From: Dermacentor variabilis
Lineage: Eukaryota; Arthropoda; Arachnida; Ixodida; Ixodidae
Direction of reading: 5' to 3'
Length of the DNA stretch: 64,000 nt
Assembly: GCF_050947875.1 (NCBI RefSeq)
Contig: NC_134573.1
Coordinates: forward strand, 34,555,615 to 34,619,614
The first letter of the stretch is position 1. Every line of letters begins with the position of its first letter. A model generated the notes under the pieces. It did no database searches. It saw only the letters and a list, made by a program, of their open reading frames with translations, and had not been told where the DNA came from. Shown piece by piece: positions 51,733-62,000 of the stretch. The position numbers were made by a program, and so were the translations under genes.

Positions 51733-51905
51733 AGAAGGGTTTCGGTGCAACTAGTTGGTATGGGTCATTCATTTTAAACAGCGGAAAAAAAAAAAAAACA
51801 ACAACAACGGGCAAGGAAGAGCACAGGACAATGCTGGCCCTGTGCTCTTGCATGTCTTTTTTTTTTTTGGGGCGCTGTTTAAAATGATTGATCCATGTAT
51901 CACTT
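51733..51905. repeat. Palindromic element related to the 145-bp array unit
   Basis: Left arm 51733-51817 and right arm 51830-51905 are inverted repeats: AAGGGTTTCGGTGCAACTAG...ATTTTAAACAGCG... A-run ...GAGCACAGGAC and, inverted, CCTGTGCTC...T-run...GGGGCGCTGTTTAAAATGAT. Arm order and wording correspond to the array unit (GGACACAGGACG, TTTTTTGGCGCTGTTTTAAA, AAACCCTTCTGAG). It lies in the intron below DNAJC2 exon 4. Confidence 0.8.
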
Positions 51906-52828
51906 ACTGTGCAAAGCACTTAATGGCACAGCATTGAGAATATGATGACAGTGAAAACATCTCAACAATGACAATAGCAATGATGGTGGCGTGGTGACAT
52001 TCAATACATTTTTGACTGTCATCTAAGACAGCCATGAGCTAGCGGTGTTCATGAGAGGAACGTTAAGAGTGAGTCCTGTGCCGAAGGCTGTGCTGGCTCT
52101 GGCAACATATAAAATTGCAAGCTGTCAGAACTGTAGCTGTGAATTGCACAAGGATATGCTGGAACGATATGAAAGACAGTTGTTGCACTTAAATGAGTGA
52201 GCACAATTCTAGTGACTGGTGAAGGAATATTTACTGAGTGCATTCAATCAAAAAAAGAAAATTAAAATCAACCGCAAGTGAAAAATCAAACAAATATAAT
52301 GTAAGCATAAAGCTTATAAACTGCAATTTCACATACGGTTGACATCAAATTCAACAACTATTATGTTATGCTTTCGTTTCATCTTACACTTCATCATCTT
52401 TCAGTTCAATACACCCGCACTTCATCTCAACACCTTCAATACTAGGTCTACAAACTGTAAGAGCCAATATTATTCAACAAGAAGGCCCAATTAAAACAAC
52501 CACTTTTCTTTACAGTCATATAGTTGCTATAAAGTCACATGCAGTCATTTTTTGTTTTGTTTTTTCATAACGACTATGCACACAGACACCAGAAATTGAG
52601 AGAAAGAGCAATCAAGGAGCTGTTCTTGTCGGCTCTAATGTTTTGTAAACGAGATCAATACCAACTTGCCAAACAACAGGCACTGTAATTGTTCAATAGT
52701 AGCACGTTCATCGTCTTGCAGTAAACATTCACACACACAAAAAAAAAAAGAAACCCACAAAGCTATATGTTTTCTTTCCAATTTACAGCGTGCAATCACC
52801 ATAATAAATGGTCAGCAGCAGTTCTCAC
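51906..52828 (-). other. DNAJC2 intron 3, no further element recognised
   Basis: Intronic, A/T-rich sequence between exons 3 and 4. A short A run at 52738 and no coding motif. Confidence 0.6.
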
Positions 52829-52904
52829 GGGCTTTCTTGATGTCATGGTCGGTGGCAGCATATCGTTTTCCCTGCAGGCCGAGCACTCGGTAGTGGTCTT
52901 GGGA
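52829..52904 (-). CDS. DNAJC2: DNAJC2 coding exon 3 (start of J domain)
   Basis: Acceptor TCTGTGCAG above 52904, then TCC CAA GAC CAC TAC..., coding SQDHYRVLGLQGKRYAATDH then DIKKA, and donor C|GTGAGA below 52829. This is helix I of the J domain (DHY.VLGL...R..AT...IKKA). The 76-nt exon starts in phase 0, matching the AAG end of exon 2, and leaves phase 1, matching exon 4. Confidence 0.9.
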
Positions 52905-53401
52905 CTGCACAGACGGAGAGGCACTTTTTGAACAGTGCCACAAAGCTAAGCACAAACCCTTGCAACAGCAGGCAGTTGCAACAGTCTGGTAACAAATAAA
53001 AAAGCACAACAGGTTGAGGCAAATCCAAACCAGGCAGAAATTTTTCGCGTGCTTTGTGTGTTGGCACAATTGCATGAACACACCCTGGAAAGCAACAGCA
53101 TTGGAGCAGTCCACAGAAAACAAACAAAGCAATAAGTGAATGACTTGAAGGTATCCAATAAAAGTGTGCAATAAACACAAGCAACAGGTGACATGATGTC
53201 AACACGACTGACAGAATGCTAGCTGCAATCTTTTTGTTCCCTTTACACTGGCTGTCTTCAAGTGCCACTTTGCAAAACGTCATTATATAATTCAAGCCAC
53301 AAATAGCTCAGTTGCAAAGCCAGCTTAGCGTGTCTTGTAAATAACAGCTGGAAGTCTATGCTGCACCTTGTGGCTTTTGGTACATTTGACTTTCATTACT
53401 C

Positions 53402-53570
53402 TGTTAGGATCAATGACTGTATCATGCCTGCTGTACTTACGATCACCCTTTATTGCCTACTGCCCACCGAGATGGCTCCTCTCGTTCTTGATTGGTTTTC
53501 TCACACCAAGCGCCATCTGTAGACTATCTGCATAACCACTGCTCACTGGCACTGTTGTCCTGTTCTCACA
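53402..53570 (-). repeat. LTR of a decayed retroelement in DNAJC2 intron 2
   Basis: The minus strand begins TGTGAGAACAGGACAAC, directly after a purine-rich tract AAAGAAAGGAGGAGC (53585-53571). It contains AATAAAGGGTGATCG and ends CCTAACA at 53402. The polypurine tract next to a TG...CA unit indicates a 3' LTR. Integrase-like coding lies just upstream on the same strand. Confidence 0.6.
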
Positions 53571-53693
53571 GCTCCTCCTTTCTTTAAAATGTAAAATAAC
53601 TTTCTTGAAGACAGGTCCATGCCTGGCTATGGGTCATTGCAGAGTGCCAGCATTTCCGCATGTGCAAATGCACCCCATCATCCGGTCATGGGG

Positions 53694-53903
53694 TTATACC
53701 AATGTAATGTCATTTATTTCCAAACACTGGGCCACAAAATATGGTCCATGGTGCAAGTTTGGCTGAAACACCCTTAGCCGCATCACATGAGGAGAGTGGC
53801 TGTCAAGAAGCATGAGGTTACCTTCATTGATGGTCGTGAGCTGCTCACGATGTATGTTGACTTTTGCATCTGCAATTGTTCTGATTGATGATCCTTGGTG
53901 CAA
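53694..53903 (-). pseudogene. Integrase C-terminal remnant of the same LTR element
   Basis: The minus frame includes NEGNLMLLDSHSPHVMRLRV then FQPNLHHGPYFVAQCLEIND, resembling the 'GDLVL...KL...F.GPY.V' tail of LTR-element integrases. It is 110 bp before the polypurine tract, as expected for the end of pol. The remainder of the element (53904 up) is not recognisable. Confidence 0.45.
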
Positions 53904-54154
53904 TTTAGTGCCTCAGAGAGGCCCTTTGTGATGCCTGCCATAAAGGCTTTGTGCACTGCTGCTGGGGCTCTGTGTCATCCTTGCTCCCAGCATGCTCCTA
54001 CAGGGTGTGCAATGCCTGACACTAGCATAGGAAAGGCAGCACATATCCAGTTATTACACTTTCTGTAGTGCACATGGCATAAACAATCTCTGGTATATGC
54101 TGGCCTAAATCCCTACAGTTGAAGCAGTAAGTTCATAGGCACTCCTTGTGGGGC

Positions 54155-54350
54155 ATTGTGGGTTACATAATGGGTGCCAAAAAAGAGAAGCACAGTCGCG
54201 GACGGCAGAAGACTAGGCGGGGTGATGAAACTAAGAGATTCACAGGTGCTAGCTGGAATCAGTTGGCACAGCACAGGGATAATTGGAGATTACAGGGAGG
54301 GGCCTTCGTCCTGCAGTGGACATAAAATAGGCTGATGATGATGATGATGA
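54155..54350 (+). mobile_element. RTE-like LINE 3' end, 5' truncated
   Basis: The plus strand carries a C-terminal RT tail (WNQLAQHRDNWRLQGGAFVL), then CCTGCAGTGGACATAAAATA and a (GATGAT)n tail. It is flanked by TGTGGGGC on both sides (54147-54154 and 54351-54358), an 8-bp target duplication. The tail style and trinucleotide end suit RTE/BovB-like or R1-like arthropod LINEs; RTE is my preference, not proven. It lies in DNAJC2 intron 2. Confidence 0.65.
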
Positions 54351-54359
54351 TGTGGGGCT

Positions 54360-55072
54360 CCAACATCTACAGGTATATGCATGAATCGTAGTAGAGTGTT
54401 TTTGGAGAGCAGTTACAATTGTTTTGTCCAAGGAATGATGCTAGTATAGTTGGAGGCCCTCTAGCTTTATTTTCATTATCAGGTACCTTGATCATTTATT
54501 TGGACTCCAGAGCTTATCAGATACTTTCTTTTACTTGAACTCAGTCACTGGAACAGAGGAGCATTTCTCAAGAAATCTCTCAGTGCATGTGCATGAATAG
54601 AGGGGGAACATTACAGAAGAGCCAAGGTGCAGTGCCGGCCTTTGTCACCAAAGGTCGAAGCAGCGCCTAAAATAGAGGAACTGAAGTGAATTATGGCCTC
54701 ATTCAGGAAAGCACTATCGTTTCATGCAGATGCTGCGATTTGTTTTGCTGATTACAGTTATATAAATAACACTTTCTTTAACATGTTAAGATCTTGTTAG
54801 AGCAGCCATTATGCAATTCTTGATCGCCAGCTCCTTCGTGTTGTGCTAGCCACTCTTGCACCAGAAACGTTTCCTTAGCAAGTCCAACCCAAGTTGCACC
54901 TCTGAGGAGCACCTTGGAGTACCAAAAAATATTCAGCGTAGAAAACCTTGTTCTGCTCTCTTTTGGCTGAGTGTCTCATGTCTATAAAGTCAGGATGCAA
55001 ACAAGGAAAAAGCATTTGTGTGCACAGACATTCTCAACAGGAATGTCGTAAGCAGGAAAAGAAGGGGAGCAC
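54360..55072 (-). other. DNAJC2 intron 2, unannotated part
   Basis: Intronic sequence between the RTE tail and exon 2. No coding or repeat motif recognised. Confidence 0.5.
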
Positions 55073-55263
55073 CTTCCACTCTTTGGGGTCGAGGCTGAGC
55101 AGGTACTGCGTCTCAGCAGGGTCCTCTGCAACGCTTCCACCTTCACCCTCGTCTGATGACTCGGAACCAATTGATGCTGCTGACGAGACGTGGCGGGTGT
55201 GAGCATTCTGGTACACCGCCTCAAACCATCGGCCCACAGGTTCCACTTCCACCTGACTGAGCT
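55073..55263 (-). CDS. DNAJC2: DNAJC2 coding exon 2
   Basis: Acceptor AACATTTGCAG above 55263, then (G)AG CTC AGT CAG..., giving ELSQVEVEPVGRWFEAVYQN, a serine/acid-rich stretch, and ending SLDPKEWK with donor AAG|GTGCTC below 55073. The VEPVGRWFEA and LDPK(E/D)WK blocks are hallmarks of animal DNAJC2 upstream of the J domain. The 191-nt exon joins exon 1 in phase 1 and leaves phase 0. The donor is a weak match beyond GT. Confidence 0.9.
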
Positions 55264-55943
55264 CTGCAAATGTTGACAGGAAAGTGCCCAAACTGAGATA
55301 AGATGCTTGACCTGCGCATTTCGGACTCTGCTGTTTTCAAGCTGTTTGTTACATGGAGGTGAAAAACAGAAAGGCAAGTGAAATGAAAATAATGAAAAGT
55401 GGAGTACTCTGGCCATAGCTCAAGGTTCAGCATGTGATGCCACCAACCTATCGCAGTGCTGCAGCCTGGGTATATACCTTACTGTCACCAGAGAGGAATG
55501 TTTTATTTGCATGCTGTCATTTGGCAAATGTATGTTGTGCTTACAGCCGAGATGCTTCCAATGGACTGGAAGTAATTGCTGATTTTCAAGAACCTAGACA
55601 CTCATTCAATTCTAGACGACCTTTTTGTTAGATTATGAATAGCATTTATGTTAGGTTTTCCACATATATTATTGATAGTGTATTGCTGCATGGGCATCAC
55701 CCATGACGTGCTCCAAAGGTACCTTACTTCCTTGCCAGATAGCTGAAGATGGCTAATGCAGTGCTCCACTAATACACACTCAACACACTTGTAAAAGCCT
55801 GCTGTAAATAAGAAAGAATGATAGCTTTCTTGGTTATGATAGAATGAACAAATGTGTACAGTGAAGCAATGGCGTTTTTTGACCTTGGATTGTACTGCCT
55901 TACAAAATGCAGTAGCGAGTGGTACATTAACCAGTCTTCGTTT

Positions 55944-56168
55944 AAATAATTAAATTCTGGGGTTTTACGTGCTAAAACCACAATCTTATTATGAGGCATG
56001 CCGTAGTGGGGTTCTCCGGTTAAATTTGAACTACCTGGGGTTCTTTTGTATGCGCCTAATTGTAAGTACACAAGCGTTCACTGCATTTCGCCACCATCAA
56101 AATGTGGCCGCCGCAGCCAGGGCCAAACCTGTGGCTTTCAACTCAGCAGTGCAATGCTATAGCCCCTG
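55944..56168 (-). mobile_element. Ruka-type tRNA-derived tick SINE
   Basis: The plus strand shows the reverse complement of a Ruka-like SINE: CTGGGGTTTTACGTGC, TTATGAGGCATGCCGTAGTG, GGGTTCTTTTGTATGCGCC, ATTTCGCCACCATC, then the tRNA-like head in reverse (CAATGCTATAGCCCCTGGGAG). This SINE is known from ticks and is a main pointer to the organism. It lies in DNAJC2 intron 1. Confidence 0.85.
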
Positions 56169-56169
56169 G

Positions 56170-57699
56170 GAGTCATCGTTTCAGCTACCTGACAAGGAGG
56201 CACCTTGAAAGCACATTATGTGTGATGCGTATGTAGCAGAAGACAATGAATATTGCATGTCTCCCCAAGGAACGGTTGTGATCAGAGTGCATCATATTAC
56301 CTGTCATGCCTATTTTGCTGCTTTGTATCTGGTCAAAGTCCTTTTGACATCTTGTTAAGATATCAGCAGATCTTACCATTAGAACTTTCATGTGAGACTG
56401 AGCCCATGCCCTGTCCACTTCTTTTTGTTTGTTCACCCTGTGCTGAGCTTCCCACTTCACAAAATGAACACCCACTAGCTAGCCCACCTGTCAATTCAAT
56501 TTCAGAGGTACTGTCATAACTTTCTTTTTCTCAGAAGCAAACTTTTGAGAGGTTTGTTAGCTTAGACACAATGGTACCACCAATGTGTCATTGTTACAGT
56601 ACTTCCGCTTTAACATGTTCAGCAAGGTACCGCAACAATCTTCGGATGCAGCAACGAGTTTTATGACTATACCTGGGCAGCGTGACGGAACAGATGAAAC
56701 ATGACAAAGAGATTAATAAAATAGACAGGATGTGGCACTAAAGGCTCTTCTTTTGGTTGTATTTTATTGTGCTACCCGGGTATAGCTATGAGTCTGGACC
56801 AACTTCCTTACCTTTCAGTCGTTCTACAACAAAAATAACTCTTAGTTGGGCTAGATAATAAGTGTGAAAGGATGGCGGGGAGGCACCTTTCTTGGACGTT
56901 TGTGTGCAACTGAGTGTGTTTTCTTGTGCTTTTCAGCTGTTATTAAAATTATGCAACATGTTTTACTTCGCATTGAACATTCCGAAAGGCCTTCACCAAC
57001 TACAGCTAACAAAGTTTTACTACGAGAGGTCTCGCGCAGCTGTGATGCATCTTGTTTGCTCGTACTATCAACACGCTCTGATGACAGGTGCTAGTCTTCT
57101 GTGACGGCTTAGGCTAGGAATGGCATTTACACATCAGTAGTACCATTTAAGAGAGATACAGAATCTCCAGGCTGAGCTGTGCGATGTGACTGCAACTGTG
57201 GACCTTACGCTCTGTTTGCTCTACACGATGGACAGACGCTGGCTGTTGCTCTTGCCCATCTCGACACTCTGCCGTTATGTGAACACTTATACTTGGCGAG
57301 AGTGTTAATTTAGTATCCGGGACATCCAGACCTTACATTATTTTTTTATAAGGAACACGAACTTGCAGTGTAGGCTACGTCTAGACCCGCTGGTCGTCTG
57401 CTTAACCTTCTTCACTGTGCCCTCATTGTTATCTATTACGCTCGTATTTACTTAATTTCCTTCAGCACAGACTACGAATGCATCTGAGGCCGACTCTTTT
57501 GCCCGAGTCACACGAAATGCCTCACGAAATACCTGCCAGATAAACAAAACTTTCTCCAAGACAACGTGGAAATGCAATTTCTTTGGTACGACCTACGTCA
57601 TTCCCCGACCAGTATTAAGGAGCGAAGGATTAAGACCAGGATTAACGGCTGCTAACTCTTACAAACTAGATGAAATTCCTGCAGAGCTGTTTTTCTCAC
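56170..57699 (-). other. DNAJC2 intron 1, remainder
   Basis: Intronic sequence on the DNAJC2 strand between the SINE and exon 1. No additional exon or repeat recognised; short frames lack motifs. Confidence 0.5.
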
Positions 57700-57772
57700 C
57701 GGTGAGCTTGCCGAAGGCGACAGCACCAGACTGGCCGGGAGGCGCCGGCGGGAGCACCAGAAGCTGCACCAT
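57700..57772 (-). CDS. DNAJC2: DNAJC2 coding exon 1 (start codon)
   Basis: ATG at 57772-57770 on the minus strand (context GCGTCATGG) codes MVQLLVLPPAPPGQSGAVAF then GKLT and one base of the next codon, followed by donor CCG|GTGAGA at 57699. The 73 nt leave phase 1, and the G plus AG of exon 2 restores a glutamate and the conserved frame. N-terminal sequences of this family are variable but short and hydrophobic/proline-rich, as here. Together exons 1-4 cover the N-terminus and most of the J domain; the charged ZRF1-ubiquitin-binding and C-terminal SANT parts are outside the window. Confidence 0.85.
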
Positions 57773-58513
57773 GACGCTGTCACCTAACTTTGACTTCAAC
57801 ACACAGTGAATTAGTGAAGCGGGGGCGGCTGTCAGTGGTACTGCGGCGCCGTAGTCTCCTTAGACTTCGGCTGTTCAGAACAGCTATGGATCACAGAATG
57901 CCGCGCGTCTTTACCGAAGCTAGCCTGTTAGTTATGCATCATGTCACAACAGCGATCATAACACGCTCCACTACATCACAAACTTGAAAACGCGACCACA
58001 CAGACCACGCTTTCTCAAACACGCTTGCCAGACAGTCTGGCCGGTCTGGCCATGGTCTGGCTGCCCACGATTTAAGAACTGGATCGAGTTGCCTTCGAAC
58101 GGCACAAATTTGTACAATAAATAGTCATTATTTTTCACAAAAAATTATCTTCGGTATGTTTTTATACTTTTACGGTATATTATTTTAGTATTCCTAATTA
58201 TTTCTTAGTTAACAAGTGCTTTGTTAGTTTTACATTGCCGCATTGCAGTCTAAACGAATCCAAGACGAACACGATATACGACATCGTCTGCCTGTTCCTG
58301 CGTGCATGCGACGTTCGCATCTCGAATGAAAACACGCAGGCAGGATTTGACAGCTTGCGTGGAAAGCTGAGAACGTGCCGTGTGGTGCTTGACTTAAACG
58401 TAATGGACGTTTCAGTAACGCGTCGCGCCACAGAGATTGCTAGCTGCCGCACAGCCTCCGCGCACTGATCTGACCACGCGCATCGGCGGCGTTGAGCCGG
58501 GAGAGCCGAAACC
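57773..58513. promoter_or_regulatory. Probable bidirectional promoter, DNAJC2 / NEMF
   Basis: The 741 bp between divergent start codons has CpG-containing flanks and an A/T-rich centre (58095-58220). A local repeat of the motif TCTGGCC occurs at 58032-58062 (four near-copies). No canonical TATA box is positioned convincingly for either gene. Untranslated exons may lie here. The promoter call rests on arrangement only. Confidence 0.6.
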
Positions 58514-59085
58514 ATGAAGAGTCGCTTCAGCACCGTCGACATCCTCGCCATGGTCGCCGAGCTGCAGAAGAGCGTCGTCGGCATGCGAGTCGTACAGGTG
58601 TACGACGTCGACACTAAGACGTACTTGTTTAAACTGAGTCGACAGGAAGAGAAAGCCGTTCTGCTCATCGAGTCCGGCGTGCGACTGCACACCACGGAGT
58701 TCGCCTGGCCCAAAAACCAGAGCCCGTCGGGATTCGCCATGAAGCTGCGGAAGCACCTAAAGAACAAGCGCATCGAGCGGCTGGCACAGCTGGGAGCCGA
58801 CCGCGTCGTCGACCTTCAGTTCGGCACGGGCGAAGCGGCCTACCACGTCATTCTCGAGCTGTACGACCGGGGCAACGTGGTGCTCACCGACGGCGACTAC
58901 CTCATCCTGAACATCCTGAGGCCCCGTGCCCTGGGCAAGGACGAAGACGTCAAGCTCGTGGTGCGCGAGCGGTACCCAGTGGACGGCGCGCTCGCCGAGC
59001 CGCCCTCGCTCGACGCCGAGCTGCTGTCGGCGATGCTGGCGCAGGCGGCCCCGGGAGACACGCTTCGCAAGCTGCTCACGCCGAG
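58514..59085 (+). CDS. NEMF: NEMF (Rqc2/Caliban) first coding exon
   Basis: The frame starts [20 protein letters not shown] at 58514 with a good context (AAACCATGA). It continues with [76 protein letters not shown] and ILNILRPR...VRERYP, the conserved NFACT-N domain of NEMF/Rqc2. Donor CCGAG|GTACGG at 59085-59086 fits; translation beyond it (to 59137) turns basic and unlike the family. It covers about 190 of about 1050 residues. NEMF binds stalled 60S-peptidyl-tRNA complexes, recruits the Listerin ligase and adds C-terminal alanine-rich tails. The exon is markedly GC-rich compared with its flanks. Confidence 0.95.
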
Positions 59086-62000
59086 GTACGGGCCTCCGAA
59101 GCGAGCGCGCGCCCGGCGGCAGTCTCGGAGAGCTTAGCGAGAAGGCCCGTTCCTATACGCACTAGCGGCACTGATCGGATTAGCGCTGCAAATGACGTAA
59201 GAGAATGGTGAGCAGCGCAAAAAGCTGTGGTAGTCGCACACGATAGCGGAGTAGTGGTGCTACGTAAGGAGCAAAATAAAAGGAGCGCAGTCGAAGAAAG
59301 CTTTCCCTAGCTATTACGTTCCGCAAGAGGTGGCAGATAGGATTTACGTGCCACGTACGGCTGTCAAGTGTCGTGCGCAGCGGGCAGCAGTGTGCATGTA
59401 CGCATCACCGCATTACTCTGTCCATGCACAGCATCGAGTAGTTACAAGGGTAACGCACAGTGTTAAAAAAATCTGCATAGACAGTGGCTGCAGTTGCTAT
59501 TCCACAATGCTTGTAAAACTGTTTGTAAAGAGTGCAGCTTATCCTCTTGTTTTAGTGTCTTGGCATGTGCACAAGGAAATTCAATTACCACAAAGTGGGA
59601 CGTGAGTGTGAACACGTAAAGTTGGGTGATGTGCTTCACGGTCATGTTGGTGGGTGTGGCACGACTCGACAGCGATAGGCAGGAAGACGACACACTTGTA
59701 TTGGCTCATAGCTGTAGTGTTTAGGATGAATGCTTGAAAGCATGCTCATGTGACAACCAAAACAAATGCTTATGTACATGGAAAGCTTACAAAGATAAGC
59801 CTTCGCAGATACGCCTTCGTATGCCAGTCTGAGCAACTGATGCATCATCGACATCTAAGCTGTATAAGCAACTGAAATGTATTTAACTGAGCTCGTTGGT
59901 TCATAGCTCAGACAAGTTCTGAACAGCTGAACTGAACAAAACAAAAAGGACTAAGCAACGCAGACAAGGATGTTGCTGTACTAGCAACTGAATTTATTTT
60001 GCACTTGCAGCTACATAGTGCACGCGCATTAACGAAAATACGGATACAAAGTGTCGGCGCTGCATATCAGCCGCATAGAGGGAGACAATAGGCGATTGCA
60101 TGTCGCCTGACAAGATATATGTTTTCTTTAGTCGTCAAAGGTGTTGAGGGCTTGCTTATGCATATGCTTCCCTCCTTAGATATCTCAGTGGCCTGAAGAA
60201 TTTCCCTTTCTTCTTGCATGGCACTTTTTGTTGAAATGATAACTTGATTAAGATTGTCTTGGCATGCTAATATTCTGCAACGGACTGCCAGGTTTCCACA
60301 GGTTGCGGTTGTCTAGAGTGAGGCTGCATGTTCTCTGGTCCACTCATTGAGGCATCATGCCCGATACAGGCACGGCCATATGATAAGGGGATGCAATACA
60401 CGACAGCTTGCTGGCACTGTGCATATCTTGTGTTTCTTTTTTTTTGTTTTTCAGATTTCTACTTTCTTGTTGGCATTCACACGTCTGCACATGGTTAATG
60501 ACATGTTTGGAGCTGAAAATACAGTTTTGAAGTCCCGTCTGTTAGCAATCTTTTTAAGCCCTTGACTCGCTTCATAAATATACGGAACGACGGCAGGTGG
60601 CCTTCTTGCTTCGTCTTCATCTGTCAAGTCTTGATGGGGTTCTTGTGTTTCAGCATCTAGAGCATCGTCTCACAGATGGCAACTAAAATCTCGTGGAGCA
60701 TGATCTTCTTGCAGTCAATGATAAAACTGCAAAAGCATAGGAGGAGGGGAGCATGTGCATAAGCGTGCCCTCAGTAGTTTTGACTAAAGAAAAAGATTTC
60801 TTGATGGCAGGTGACTAGAATCACTACCGTCTCCTGTTACATTGCTGATACGAGGCATGGACACTATGTATTTATCTTTTGCTTTTTGCACTTGCACTAC
60901 TATATATGCAGCCACAAGCATGAAAATTAATTCAGTTGTTAGTACAGTGATGTTCTCACCTGTCTTCATTAGTCCTTTGTTTTTTCAGTTCAGCTGTTCA
61001 AAACTCGGCATGTAAGCGAGTTCTCAATCCCTCAGGCAGTACTAGGGGTCTATTTGCTGGCTGTCCTTGGTGGTGATTCATCACTGACTGCTGCTTCGAG
61101 GCTCCCATGCAGACGGTGTTGCTGGCTGCTCTCTACCACCGCCGCAGCTGTGCAAACTTCTAGATGACCCCCAACATGGTGCCTGTTGCCTGTTGCAACA
61201 TGGTGCCATGGTGCCAGACACGAGTCTAAAAAAATTATGGATGATTGGCTGAAAGAATTGCACAGTGAAGCTGTTATCTATTCGTGTGAGGTGTACATGA
61301 GGTAACCTTTATTTTATAGTCATTGATAATTATGTTCCAGTGCAGAAGTTCGACTCTGATGCATGTTGCATTGCTTATCTATACCAAGCATGGTGCCACA
61401 TGCCAGCCTTCACAACATGAAAACAGTTGTGAAACTCCTCTTAACAGCTTTGCTGTGAAACTAACAGCAAATTTATTGTAGTTACTGGAGCACTTGCATT
61501 TCAAGAGAGATATGCTGAGACCTTGCCATAAATAGCACTGTGCATTTAATCAGCGCATACAAGACGGTGTCTTACTTTAAGAGCCTTTGAACAGAATGCC
61601 TAGAAAGCTTGTGTTGCACACTGAATGTTGTAAAGTCCCATCCTAGACGTGCGCTGCTGCAGGGATTTTTCAAAAAGAGTTTATAGATGGGCAAATTGAA
61701 TGTTGCAAGGCAAAGGTGCAAAGAGCTGAAGTACTCTCCCTGGCGTAGGGGTTCCCTTTTATTGCCTTATGCTGAAGGCCGATGTGCCCAAGCATTGAAA
61801 TTAGACCAAATTGCCATTCCTAATAAAGTGTTAAATCTCTCTTTCATTTTCTTGACCAGCAGCCACAAGCGACACCCCTCCTCTACCTTGTTCTATGTTA
61901 GAGCCAGAAGAACAGCTTATGTTGCTGGTCCCACCTTCGTGTAAAGCTTCCGCTCATTTTTTGTGGTCGGAGGTTGGACTCTGTGCCGACGCACGGGGCA

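Noticed and set aside
52812..53295. 150- and 122-codon minus frames as membrane proteins
   Set aside because: Hydrophobic stretches are translated intron sequence upstream of DNAJC2 exon 3. The exon frame is short and bounded by AG and GT.
54982..55433. 144- and 70-codon minus frames around DNAJC2 exon 2
   Set aside because: Only the 55263-55073 portion in the exon frame matches DNAJC2 and has splice sites; the rest is intron or wrong frame.
58235..58773. Antisense frames opposite NEMF exon 1 (up to 191 codons)
   Set aside because: They mirror the GC-rich conserved NEMF exon on the other strand and match no family.
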